A stretch of DNA of 64,000 bases from Nothopassalora personata. Its lineage: Eukaryota > Ascomycota > Dothideomycetes > Mycosphaerellales > Mycosphaerellaceae. The stretch lies in NCBI GenBank assembly GCA_033816765.1, contig CM066287.1, forward strand, positions 7,564,001 to 7,628,000. The letters are read 5' to 3'. This document shows positions 20,570-30,813 of the stretch, one piece after another. Every line of letters begins with the position of its first letter. The stretch's first letter is position 1. Under the pieces are notes generated by a model. That model was not told where the DNA came from and ran no database searches. It worked only from the letters and a program-made list of their open reading frames with translations. The position numbers and the translations under genes were made by a program.

Positions 20570-21047
20570 TTACTTATTCATATTGGGGTCGAAGGCATCC
20601 CAGCACCCCGCGCTCATCGTCCTCGACTGCGGTGTTCGGGGCAGCAGGGTTGAAGCTGACTTCGAACTGGCTGGTTGGATCGAAGAGGATGGATCTCGAA
20701 TTCAGCACCCCATCCTTCGTGGATATGGCCGAAGCAATGAAGCATCGGACGCGCTCTCATAATCGCACGTAGTAGGTGAGGGCAACCTACGTGTGGCCTA
20801 GGCCATCTTGAGTCCTGTCACATCGTCCAAATGGGGGGGGGGGGGGGGCGTGGGTGACAAATACATCACTGAGCTTCGTTCCTGCACTATTGAAGCGGTC
20901 GTCGTCCTTTTCATACGGGAAGCCCCAGTCGCAGAATTCCGGCGTGTAGGGCGAAGCGTATATCGACAAAAGCGAGCCATTCGGAAGCTTATCCAGATGG
21001 ACACCTTCGTGGAGATAGATTCTGATCAGCTCGTCTCGCGAAGCCAT
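20570..21047 (-). pseudogene. broken calcineurin-like metallophosphoesterase
   Basis: The frame from the ATG at 21047 reads LHEGVHLDKLPNGSLLSIYA, then PYTPEFCDWGFPY and VFVTHAPP, typical of fungal calcineurin-like phosphoesterases. It then runs into a 16-base C tract (G on the plus strand, 20833-20848) that codes extra Pro and shifts the frame. Further on, another frame carries GCPHLLRAIMRARPMLHCFG followed by HIHEGWGAE, the GHxH metal motif. A third frame follows with FDPTSQFEVSFNPAAPNT. The N-terminal DxH half is not found upstream. With two or more frame changes and a missing N-terminal half, it is a relic. Confidence 0.75.
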
Positions 21048-21568
21048 GGTGCAACGTTGTTGCTAAGCTGAGGTGAAGGATGTCTGTGATCACTGACAGC
21101 ATGCACGCTATAAGTCAGCCAGTCTGCTGGTGGCAGAAACCCGAGGCACTGGGATGGCTCAAATGTGTACTGCACGCAACGATTGAAGACTGAATATGAT
21201 GAGTATACGCCCTATTCTGAATCGACTACCATCTTGCATGCTCGCTGCGAAGTGTCACCACTCACGAAGCCAAATCTGTATTCACGTCAGCTACGATATA
21301 ATAGCACGACACGGTAGCCGCCGAAGGAAGATATCTACACGTATATACAAGATGGTGGACGTCGACTATGCCGTGAAAGCACGGGTAGATATTGATTGGC
21401 TGTTGATTGAGCCGCGGCCGTCTTCGATGACATCTGATCATGGCATGGGTCGCATTGTCTGCCTTGAATGTTCGTAAAGTTGATCCCGACACGTCGACAC
21501 GCCGACATATGAATATGAACACCACACAGCAGCTCCGATAGCACAGACCTGCCTCGCTGACGATCATC
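21048..21568. other. dpl1 upstream region
   Basis: About 520 bases without a recognisable gene; presumed dpl1 promoter plus the lost 5' half of the metallophosphoesterase relic. Confidence 0.5.
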
Positions 21569-23275
21569 ATGTCCTCCCCCGGCCGCCTCAGTGTGATGAG
21601 CCTTCCACAGCTACGAAAGCGGTACGACCCTAGACGACCAACTTCGCGGCAATTACTTCTCACACATGGTCGTGACCTGATTCGCAACCTGCTCCTTGCC
21701 ATATTCGTCCTTCGCGTCTTCCGAAGTGTTTGGAACAGACTTCGCGGATATGGGTTACTCGGGTCCCTTCAGATCCTCTACAACAACCTATATAAGCGAG
21801 GCTATGGCCTGTTCTTGAAGCTGCCATTTGTGCAGTCGAAAGTGCGCGCCGATGTGGAAAAGGCACTCGCAGAGCTCCAAGCCAAACTCGTACCTTCTGG
21901 ACCTGGTGTGACGAACTTCACTGCCGTTCCTGCTACCGGATGGACGCCGGATCAGATCAAAGCTGAGCTGGACAAGCTGGGAGAGATGAAGCATACGAGC
22001 TGGGAAGATGGAAGAGTCAGTGGAGCTGTGTATCATGGCGGCACGGAGCTCGCCGATCTGCAGGCAGATGCATTTAAGAGATTTGGTGTCAGCAACCCCA
22101 TACACCCAGACGTCTTCCCCGGCGTACGGAAGATGGAGGCAGAGGTTGTGGCTATGACTCTCGGACTGTTCAACGCACCAGACAGTGGTGCTGGCGTCAC
22201 GACCAGCGGAGGTACAGAGAGCATCTTGATGGCTGTGCTGTCAGCGCGCCAGAAAGCATACCATGAACGCGGCGTACGGCATCCAGAGATGATTTTACCA
22301 AACACCGCGCATACAGCATTTCGCAAAGCCGGAGAATACTTCAAGATCAAGATTCACTTGGTGCCATGCCCGGAGCCGAAGTACCAAGTACATATTCCAT
22401 CCGTTAGCAGGCTGATCAACTCGAACACGATCCTCCTTGTCGGCTCTGCACCCAACTTTCCCCACGGTATTGTGGACGACATCCCCGCACTATCTCGTCT
22501 AGCAGTCAAGCACAAGCTGCCTCTACACGTAGACTGTTGTCTGGGCTCATTCGTCATCGCATTCCTCGAGAAGGCCGGCTTCAAGTCACCGGACTTCGAC
22601 TTCAGGGTCCCTGGCGTCACTTCAATAAGCGTCGACACCCACAAGTACGGCTTTGCACCAAAGGGCAACAGCGTGGTACTCTACCGCAACGCAGACTTGC
22701 GAAGGTATCAATACTACGTCTGCCCAGAATGGTCAGGCGGCGTATATGCCTCACCAAACATGGCAGGCTCAAGACCCGGAGCTCTCATCGCTGGCTGCTG
22801 GGCTTCGTTGATGCACATAGGCGAGAACGGCTATATCGACACTTGTGTGCAAATCGTCAGCGCTGCCAAGAAGATCGCAGACGCTATTCGCGAGTCTGAC
22901 AAGCTTCGACACAGCATCACTGTCATCGGGAAGCCAATGGTATCGGTTGTCTCCTTCCGTGCGGCAAATAACAAGCACATCCCTAGCCTCGATGTGGACA
23001 TCTATGATATCGCCGATGGAATGTCGGCGAAGGGTTGGCATCTCAACGCGCTACAAGATCCTGCGGCGATACACGTTGCGGTTACAATCCCGATTGTGAA
23101 GGCTGTTGATGAATTGATCAAGGACCTCGAAGAGGTGGTCGAGTCCTGCAAGGGGAAAGTGAGCTCCAAGAAGGGTGATGCCGCTGCACTCTATGGTGTC
23201 GCGGGAAGCATACCGGACAAGAGTATTGTGCGGGAGCTGGCGAGTGGATTCCTCGATACTCTGTATATGACGTAG
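21569..23275 (+). CDS. dpl1: sphingosine-1-phosphate lyase
   Basis: PLP enzyme of the ER that splits phosphorylated long-chain bases into hexadecenal-type aldehyde and phosphoethanolamine, the exit step of sphingolipid breakdown. Single exon, 568 residues. Near the N-terminus LLLAIFVLRVFRSVW (41-55) is the membrane segment. The decarboxylase-fold core carries SGAVYHGGTE (151-160), the glycine-rich TTSGGTESILMA (211-222), LHVDCCLGSF (319-328) and the PLP lysine in SVDTHKYGFAPKG (Lys359). Length and motif order match Dpl1. The ATG chosen is the first in frame and keeps the N-terminal segment before the membrane helix. Confidence 0.96.
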   Translation: MSSPGRLSVMSLPQLRKRYDPRRPTSRQLLLTHGRDLIRNLLLAIFVLRVFRSVWNRLRGYGLLGSLQILYNNLYKRGYGLFLKLPFVQSKVRADVEKALAELQAKLVPSGPGVTNFTAVPATGWTPDQIKAELDKLGEMKHTSWEDGRVSGAVYHGGTELADLQADAFKRFGVSNPIHPDVFPGVRKMEAEVVAMTLGLFNAPDSGAGVTTSGGTESILMAVLSARQKAYHERGVRHPEMILPNTAHTAFRKAGEYFKIKIHLVPCPEPKYQVHIPSVSRLINSNTILLVGSAPNFPHGIVDDIPALSRLAVKHKLPLHVDCCLGSFVIAFLEKAGFKSPDFDFRVPGVTSISVDTHKYGFAPKGNSVVLYRNADLRRYQYYVCPEWSGGVYASPNMAGSRPGALIAGCWASLMHIGENGYIDTCVQIVSAAKKIADAIRESDKLRHSITVIGKPMVSVVSFRAANNKHIPSLDVDIYDIADGMSAKGWHLNALQDPAAIHVAVTIPIVKAVDELIKDLEEVVESCKGKVSSKKGDAAALYGVAGSIPDKSIVRELASGFLDTLYMT

Positions 23276-24563
23276 TGACTGACACTCGACTCACTTCCGC
23301 TGACCAGATCAGAAGCCGGTGCCTTTGCTTGGGCGATTGTCGATCCATCGAGCAACTACGACATTAGATGACGATAGATCGCCCTCACAATAGTGGAAGG
23401 AACCAAAGGACCTCGTTCGTCACGTTGCCCCCTTTCTGCTACGTAATCCAGACGGGGATATGGTCATCCACCGCCTTCGAGGGTTTCGATCCTCGTGGTA
23501 TGCTGGACATCAAGAGCAGCCCGCGGCTGCAGCACAGCACATCTCCTAGTTATGCTTGCTCCTGACGAGGCTATCGAAGTCTCTGCACGCTGTGATCCTC
23601 CGGCTGCAGCAAAGCTCCAATGCAGAGCACTGATGCTGTTGCAAGGTACAAAGTGCAACCTCCCGGATGGGAAGCACATCCTTCCTGGTGGGCAGAGTAT
23701 GATCGTGTATCACGCGTGACGAGGCTGTATTTCCATCCGAAGAAGCTGCTTGAGCTTGCTGCTCATGTACGGCACAGCAAGGTACGATTTGTCGATCGCT
23801 CCTGTGAGGCACAGTATACACTCCGATCAGGAGGGCACGACTGTGCTAGAGCTCGTTCCTTTGCTCAAGCCTTTGACACGGGAGCACAATGCCATCAGTG
23901 CGCAGTACACATAAGCAGCGTGCGGCAGACCAGCTCAGGCGTGTCAGTTCACCAGTATCATCCCCGAAGAAAACTTCCAGACAAATCACAAAAGTGCGTT
24001 CCTACCCCATCGCAGTGACTGCGGCTATGCTTCTCACAACATGGGCTGCACTTCCTGAAGACGCCGGAGTCAAGACACCAAACATCGAGAGCACGCCTCT
24101 ACTGCTCAGAGTATGTATGGCCATGATCTGCGGGATTAGGGTGGTGTCTGACGGCGCGAGTAGTCGACATGCGAAGGTCGATGCGGTACTGCATGTGCTT
24201 GTACGGAAGAGGAGGCTGAAGCAATGTACAGGGCTGCTACAACCCTGGTCAGGTGTCTTGGACCTGTCCAGACTAGTGAGGGTTCGATGATCGATATGCA
24301 GGTGAAGGTACGGTAGTGAACAGTGAGGACGAAGCTAGATGTTGTAGTGTTCATAGGACTTTGGAATATGGCGGCGACAATTCGTGTGCATCTGAGATTC
24401 CTGTGAGTTCGTGCGGGAGACCCTGTGCCATACCGTGTGCTTTGCTCGTAGCTTCAGGCCCGTGACATTGGGCTTCCTTGATTATGCGGCGTGGCGTTAT
24501 CAAAGTGAAGGATAAAGTCTGCTTGGTGCCTCGTCTGAGGATAGTGAGGCTATTCACCTGACC
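23276..24563. other. gene-free stretch after dpl1
   Basis: Overlapping short frames on both strands; none resembles a known family. Confidence 0.5.
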
Positions 24564-25265
24564 ATGACCTCGCAAAATCAGATCTCAAGTACCACGCTGG
24601 TGAGACTCCAGAAGACGGGTCCCTCAGAGCATGCTCTGCTTTGTTCGAGGCCTCGCGTTTCTGAGCGACAAGATGCCCTCCGATCTGAAGCCGGCGCCGG
24701 TGATCAAGTGGTAGAACGCACCACAGGAGCGACTGCCTTCGAGGTTGGCAACCAAGTTGTGGCATGCCTGACCCAAGAACAGCTGGAAGAGGTCAGCCAG
24801 GGTGCTAATGTTCGCATGGTCTCCTATACGATGTGCCGGAAGCCAAGTAACATCTCTGCAAGCCAAAGTGCTGAACTAGTGGTCCAGTTCATGGCGGCAG
24901 CGGCATTGCTGGATCAAACCAATGTCCTATCAGTCCAGCACCTTGGCAATAGACCTGCGCACTCAGCCCTTGACCCGAATAATGTCGCTCTCATTGTACC
25001 GGAGTCTAAAACGAACATCATACCGGACCTGCTGCTCTGTCACCTGGTTCCAAACGTGGATGTCTTCTTCTGCTATCACGAAGCCGTGAATTCTTTACCA
25101 GAAGACAATTCGCAAGGGCTATACTTCATGCTGGCATTGAAGAATGGTGCGAGGACTTCAGCACAATATCCGCCGAATTCACAGGAGACTTGGCAGGGTA
25201 CTTTCGCTGAAGCGTACACGAAGTCAGCACCATTGGACTTGCTGTCGACACCGACGGAGTGTTGA
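24564..25265 (+). CDS. orphan 233-residue open frame, possibly a decayed enzyme
   Basis: Begins with ATG and is open for 702 bases. Residues 60-105 (FEVGNQVVACL, then CRKPSNISASQSAELVVQFMA) faintly recall the N-terminal part of MDR-type enoyl reductases such as the ER domain of polyketide synthases. The cofactor-binding glycine motif that should follow is absent. The later part is unlike any family I know. Similar-looking coding bias continues in a shifted frame after the stop (KRDVRDILEKKSSWNDESAR), suggesting a frameshifted relic. It may also be chance. Function not assigned. Confidence 0.35.
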   Translation: MTSQNQISSTTLVRLQKTGPSEHALLCSRPRVSERQDALRSEAGAGDQVVERTTGATAFEVGNQVVACLTQEQLEEVSQGANVRMVSYTMCRKPSNISASQSAELVVQFMAAAALLDQTNVLSVQHLGNRPAHSALDPNNVALIVPESKTNIIPDLLLCHLVPNVDVFFCYHEAVNSLPEDNSQGLYFMLALKNGARTSAQYPPNSQETWQGTFAEAYTKSAPLDLLSTPTEC

Positions 25266-25268
25266 ATA

Positions 25269-26740
25269 TCAAGCGGGACGTGCGAGACATTCTCGAAAAG
25301 AAGTCGAGTTGGAATGATGAATCTGCGCGCCCGAGAGATGTATCGAAGCTTCTGCATATTGACGATATCTCGAAGAAGTTCCCCATCCCTGGTTGAGACC
25401 AAAGTGATCAGGCCGGGTGTCTTGGACGATGATGTCGGGTCGTACTACCAAGTTCAGCATCGCTCATACCAGTGAGATACTAGCCAATCATGAAGTCAGT
25501 CGTGGCTCAGAACCATACCTGCGGGCCTGACCTTCGTTGCACGAAAGCTGCAGCGTCGGGCGCGTTGCTCATGGCATGGAAATGTGGCGCAGCAGAGGTG
25601 AATGCAAAGACAGCACGTGAAGCTGTGACTCGATCAATGAGGCGGGATCCGCCTTGCGGTATTGCAATTGGGATGTATCAGGGAATGCCCTAGTGACTTG
25701 CCGAGTCAGGGTCACGTTCACCAACCACAGATCAAGACCACTACTTCTTGTTGGGGAAGAATATGCCCAAATGGTCCATGTCGTACGGTCCACTCATTCG
25801 TAACTTCTACAGTCATTGCCATTAGTCCTTATCCATATCCATGTGTTCTCTGGAGTTACCCTAACGCTGGCACTCTACGGCGTAGCCACCTCGAGAGTTC
25901 GCCACATTAGATGACAGTCTATGCAGGCCGTTTCTCAAACATTGGTCTGGGTAATCGTCGCATCTACAGCCGAGCAGTGTCCTGCTGAGTACAGTCCACT
26001 GCAGAGTAACCCCTGTGTTCACGCATTACTATATCAGGCTATCGGATCTACTGCTTGGCATATCGCCACCTTGGATAGCAACAGCTGGTAAGCGTGTTTG
26101 TATAGTGCATATATCTGGCCCTTGTTGACTAAGCAAAGTCGCACCTACGAGCCATATAGAGAGGTGGTTGATAAGGTGGATGGCGAGATAGAGGCATAGC
26201 AACACCTTGAGAATGAACAAGTGATGGTAGAGCGTGAATACAGGGGTTGCAAAAACTCTGCAGCGGACTGTAGCAATGGTGACCGGAAACGTGGATCCTT
26301 ACTGTGCGCATCGCAAACCCCCGTCTACACCTGACAAGAACATACATCCGATAAACTGCTTTGTGTCACAAATGACAAGAGTGATCGGCACCCACACTCA
26401 GCACCAGAACCCGAAAGAAACCCAACAAGACCCTCATCCATGAGCATCGCCTGACACCCGCAGCCCGCCCGCAATTCAACCAAGCCCTCCCGGAATTTCC
26501 ATACCGACCCCTCGCCTGAGCTTGTTCCAACGCGATCTGCGAGCTTTCTCACGATCGATGACGGAACATGAACCATCGGACAAGATCCACGATGGCAAGC
26601 ACGACCCACGGGCGAATTCTGCAGGCGCCAAATAGGACGCCGAGCAGCGTCGCTGTGCCGCTAAGCAACTTCGTTCCAAATCGCAAGCGAATTTGGTTCT
26701 AGATTTGCATTCTAGTACGATTGACCTAGAGAAGGGTCGA
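25269..26740. other. gene-poor flank of the AT-rich block
   Basis: No recognised gene. A 25.27-25.4 kb tail may belong to the orphan frame before it. Confidence 0.5.
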
Positions 26741-26742
26741 TA

Positions 26743-26787
26743 TGGACGGTCGTTAAGAGACATTTGCGCAACAATTCAAAATAGCAA
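26743..26787 (+). repeat. left inverted repeat
   Basis: Partner of 30041-30084 on the opposite strand. The inner 33 bases match at about 27 positions, ending in the exact CAAAATAGCAA. Confidence 0.6.
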
Positions 26788-27904
26788 CAGCGGGACCGAT
26801 GTTGCTCTTGGTAGGGGAAGACGCCTTTATTTCAATAGCGACGCGCTTGTCGTACGCTGTACGTATAACTTACGTGTAGGTTAATATCCATGTTTTTATC
26901 TATAGCTAAAGACGTTATATTATATGTTTAGTAGTAGCTAATATATTACCTAACAATAGTAATAATATACTAAATATAATAAAAGAATTGAAATAATACT
27001 AATTATATCTATAAGATAGTATATTAAGAGAGGAAAGGAACTATATTATAGTAGAGATTAGTAAGAATAGAGAGAATAATTAAAGGCTACTAAAGTTAAT
27101 ATTATTAGATATTAGTATATCTAAGAGTTTACTCTAGAATATAGTAAGATGTAAAATATTATATATATATAGTAAGAGATATACTAGATTATTACTAAAA
27201 TAGTAGGTATAGGTCTAACTATAAAAGAAAACTTAAAGTAAGGCCTAAGTAATAGTAAAGATACTCTTCTATAAGTCTTATAAAGTTAAAGAGATATATA
27301 CTTACTTAACAGTTAATAAAAAATTAATGTATATTATAAGTATAATACTATAAGATATTCTATCTACACTAAACTCTCTTACTAACTATAATTATCTCTT
27401 TAAGATATTCTATTAACTAACTTTATACTACTCTTCTAGTACTATTAACTATGTATATAATTAGTACTCACTATAGCACTTATTAGATATATAGATTAAT
27501 TAAAGACTAGAGAAATTAATAGTCTTATATCTATAAGTTAGTAGTTATTAGTAAGCTAAAGGTAAATGAGAATTTTTATCTTTATAAAGCTACTACTAAT
27601 ATATATAATAATAATTAGAGATAGTAGAATATAAGTTAATATTCTAGTAGTACTAGATGCTTAATAAGATACTATCTAGCTTCTATATAGTTCTCTATCT
27701 ATTTATAAATAAGTATATAGATATTACGTTACAATAGTACTAGTAGAATATAAATATATTTTTATATAGATAATATATATAACTTATAGTAGATATAATA
27801 GAAGTACTAACTTGTAGAAGAGATTTAGCTAATAGAAGAGATAATACTTTCTAGTACTACTATATTTACTATAAACTAAATTAGTCTAATTAGCTAAAAT
27901 ATTT

Positions 27905-28299
27905 TGTTACGGTTTGGTCTAGACTATGCGATTATAGCTAACTATTAGACGCGAATAATCACGTGTACTACACGCAATTACTCGCTTACTAGCGACTTAG
28001 TAATCCGCTATTACTCGCTTACTAGCGACTTAGTAATCTATAAGTATAGCGATGCTATCTCCTTTATATTTAAGAACGCTAAGAATCCCTTATAGTCTCG
28101 ATACGTTTAACTTACTATTTAATATTACTATTTAGAATATACTATAACCTAACCTCTACCTTACTACTACTTAGTCTTTACGAGATAAGATAGCTACTAC
28201 TTTATTATTCTCTCTTAACTTCCTATCGGCCCGAGAACAAACCTAATTAAGCTTAGTCCTCGGATCTTATAATATTATTAGGTCATACTAAACCTAACA
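27905..28299 (+). mobile_element. solo LTR with TATTT target duplication
   Basis: 395 bases beginning TGTTACGGTTTGG and ending CTAAACCTAACA (a near-inverted end pair), flanked on both sides by TATTT (27900-27904 and 28300-28304). It is less mutated than its surroundings, retaining several CpA and TpG steps, so it landed after much of the RIP. It contains an exact 28-base direct repeat (27978-28005 and 28011-28038). No internal retroelement region remains. Confidence 0.75.
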
Positions 28300-28335
28300 T
28301 ATTTCTAGAACTTAGTCTATAAATTATAATTATTA

Positions 28336-28367
<32 letters not shown>

Positions 28368-28920
28368 ACCTCTACTAAATAGTTTAGAAATACTAAAGCT
28401 ATAATAGTATAGTACTAGAGACTAGAAAGGATAAGATTTTATTAAATAGTGCTTATTATAGCTATACTATCTAGAATATAGCTAACTAATACTTACTATC
28501 TAGTATAGATAATAATAATTAAGAGTAATAGGTAGAGAAAGTATACTAAAGCTATATAGTATAAAAGTAACTAAGAAGGCTTATATAAAGAAATAAAATT
28601 CTATAGAAATATAGATAAAGCTAAGCTAGAAACATAAAAGTAGTACTTATTTTTAAATCGTAATAACTTTTACTACTATAGGCTGTACTATATATATATA
28701 CTTTAGATAGAGTTATAGAGTTATTTATAGCTTTAAAGTATGTAATATATTTCTTCTATATATATCTCTCTTATTCTTCTTCTAAGTCTATAATGTAGCT
28801 AGTTAATATCTTCTTTTTAGAAAATTACTATACTTTATATCTAGTTAGCTTATAAATCTAACTTCTATTAACTATATCTAAGAAGTTAAAGCTCTAGAAT
28901 ATACTTTAGTAGTATTTAAA

Positions 28921-29165
28921 TTATTATTTCTAACTATACTATTATAAGAGTATTTAATAGAGCTACTAGGAGGTAGTGTATTAGATAGTAATAGTACGGT
29001 AGAGACGACCTTAGCTCGTAGTAGTAGTAATATCTAAGGAGCGTAAATAGTATAGTATGCTCGTAGGCTAAAAAGCTATACTAAGCTTAGACTCTACTAA
29101 GGAGTAGAGCGCCTTAGGCTCCTAGCTTAGCTACTATACCTTCCCTCTTTATAATACTATATAGT
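28921..29165 (+). repeat. diverged direct repeat, copy 1
   Basis: Shares long similar blocks with 29281-29530, for example ttagatagtaata (28981-28993) and tagactctactaa(g)gag/aag near 29088-29102, differing mostly by C/T and G/A changes. The copies are offset by about 360 bases in the same orientation. Confidence 0.55.
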
Positions 29166-29280
29166 TACATTTAGATCTAATTTTACTACTATTTATAGAA
29201 ATAAGAAAAGAAAGTATACCTTTTTTTAAATCTCTCTAAGAATTATAATAATTCTTAACTCTCTATTATCTACTACAAGT

Positions 29281-29530
29281 GTCTAATTTCTAATATTAGA
29301 ATATATATCTTTATAAGACTATTTAGTAAGACTACTAGTAGGTAGTATATTAGATAGTAATATTAGGATAGAGACAACCTTTACTTGTAGTATTAATAAT
29401 GTTTAAGAAGTATAAAGAACGTAGTATACTCGTAGGCTATAAGGCTATACCAAGTTTAGACTCTACTAAGAAGTATCTTAGGCTTTTAAATTAGCTAACT
29501 ATTCTTTACCTTCTTATTATCTTAGAATAC
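29281..29530 (+). repeat. diverged direct repeat, copy 2
   Basis: Second copy of the 28921-29165 sequence. The pair may be the two LTRs of a very small element or a tandem duplication, now RIP-mutated. Confidence 0.55.
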
Positions 29531-30040
29531 GTTACTACTCTATATATATTTATACAATTATAGTATAATACTCTTTTATTATTACTATATATACTAGAGC
29601 TTATTACTACTATATTACTTTTATATATCTTATTATATTTCCTAGTATAGTAGTAAGTAGAGCTCTATAGCTTTTTTTTAGTTATCTATCCTAACTACTT
29701 AGTTCTTACTATCTCTTTAGTTAAGATAACTATAAATATTATTAACAACTATTATTAAAGTAAGTATTTAACTATACTAACTAAACCTATTTTTAATATT
29801 TAAAATTTAATAGAAAGTCTATAATTAATCTATTAGATATAGTAATCTATTCCTAATATAGTATATACTAACTAGAGTTCTAGTCTATATAAACTAAAAA
29901 TAATAAGGTATAGAATGTAAACGTAGACTATACTATATATATACTAAATCTAAGACTGTAAAAAGTAGTAGTAGCGAAATCTTAGGGTAATAGTCAATTA
30001 CAATCATAAGTATAGTAGCAAAGTACTCCCGCCGCCGGGA

Positions 30041-30084
30041 TTGCTATTTTGATTGATCGCGCAACTGTCTCTCACGATCGTCCG
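30041..30084 (-). repeat. right inverted repeat
   Basis: Mirror of 26743-26787; ttgctattttg (30041-30051) is the exact complement of the inner left end. Confidence 0.6.
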
Positions 30085-30086
30085 TA

Positions 30087-30813
30087 GGTCAGCAAGCACA
30101 GCAGAGGCTGGCTTTGTGGAGGGGGCGTGTTCATCGTCGTCTAATGCGAGAGATCACGATACGCCAACGCAGCGCTTGCTCGCGATCGAGGTGGCTATCG
30201 GTGGACTTGAACAAGTCGTCGTGACGATCGAGAGCATCGGGAGGGAACGTCAAACAAGACATTTTGTCTCGTGTTTCGCCTCAGGTTTGTGATTGAAGTT
30301 GGCTTGTGTGGATGTGGCTGGTCGTTATTACAGTATTAGCACAAGACAAGGGTTCTGTTCAAGACCCTGCATCAAGGCCGACTTCACTTCATCTTGAGAG
30401 AAACGACAGGAATAGGAAATGTGGTGTGTAGTAAATTGTTTCATTTGGCGCTAGTTGCAATTGCCAGAGCCAGCCCTCGTCGCGGTTCGAGTTGCTGGCT
30501 TCTTATGAGCCCATCTACTGAATCAACCAGTGATGATCGTCACCGACATGTCGTTCTCTGCGACTGTCAAGTGCTTGCACCCATAATCGTGGCAAAAATG
30601 CGCATCATAACATATAACAACAACATTGACTGTAACAAGCCGCGACGGCGGAAAACCGTCTCTGTACCGTTCTAATCTCGAGGCTTTTCCAGGGCCCTCC
30701 CTGTCTGCTCCGTTCCCAATAAAACAATTCTGGGTATATACGCTTCGCTCCAAAACAGTCTGTTGCCTCGATGAGTATTAGTCTAAAAAGAGAGTCGAGG
30801 TGTGTAGTGACGA
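30087..30813. other. intergenic region between the AT-rich block and the C2H2 gene
   Basis: About 730 bases; short open frames only, no family recognised. Presumed 3' flank of the zinc-finger gene. Confidence 0.5.

Larger units (their letters stand above)
26741..30086. mobile_element. RIP-degraded element with inverted repeats and TA ends (candidate DNA transposon)
   Basis: An imperfect inverted repeat of about 44 bases lies at 26743-26787 and 30041-30084: GGACGgTCGTtaAGAGACA on the left pairs with GGACGaTCGTgAGAGACA on the other strand at right, and both end in CAAAATAGCAA. TA flanks each outer end (26741-26742, 30085-30086), as for Tc1/mariner-type insertions. The interior (26881-30005) is extremely A/T-rich, full of stops in every frame and poor in CpA and TpG, as RIP leaves repeats. 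No transposase can be read. The inverted repeat is visible directly; element class is inference. Confidence 0.45.

Noticed and set aside
24564..25265. Polyketide synthase enoyl-reductase remnant
   Set aside because: The resemblance is limited to a short stretch and the glycine-rich cofactor loop is missing; kept only as an orphan frame.
27978..28038. Two 28-base exact repeats with a 5-base gap, CRISPR-like spacing
   Set aside because: Only two units, in a eukaryotic AT-rich LTR; a tandem duplication is the simple reading.
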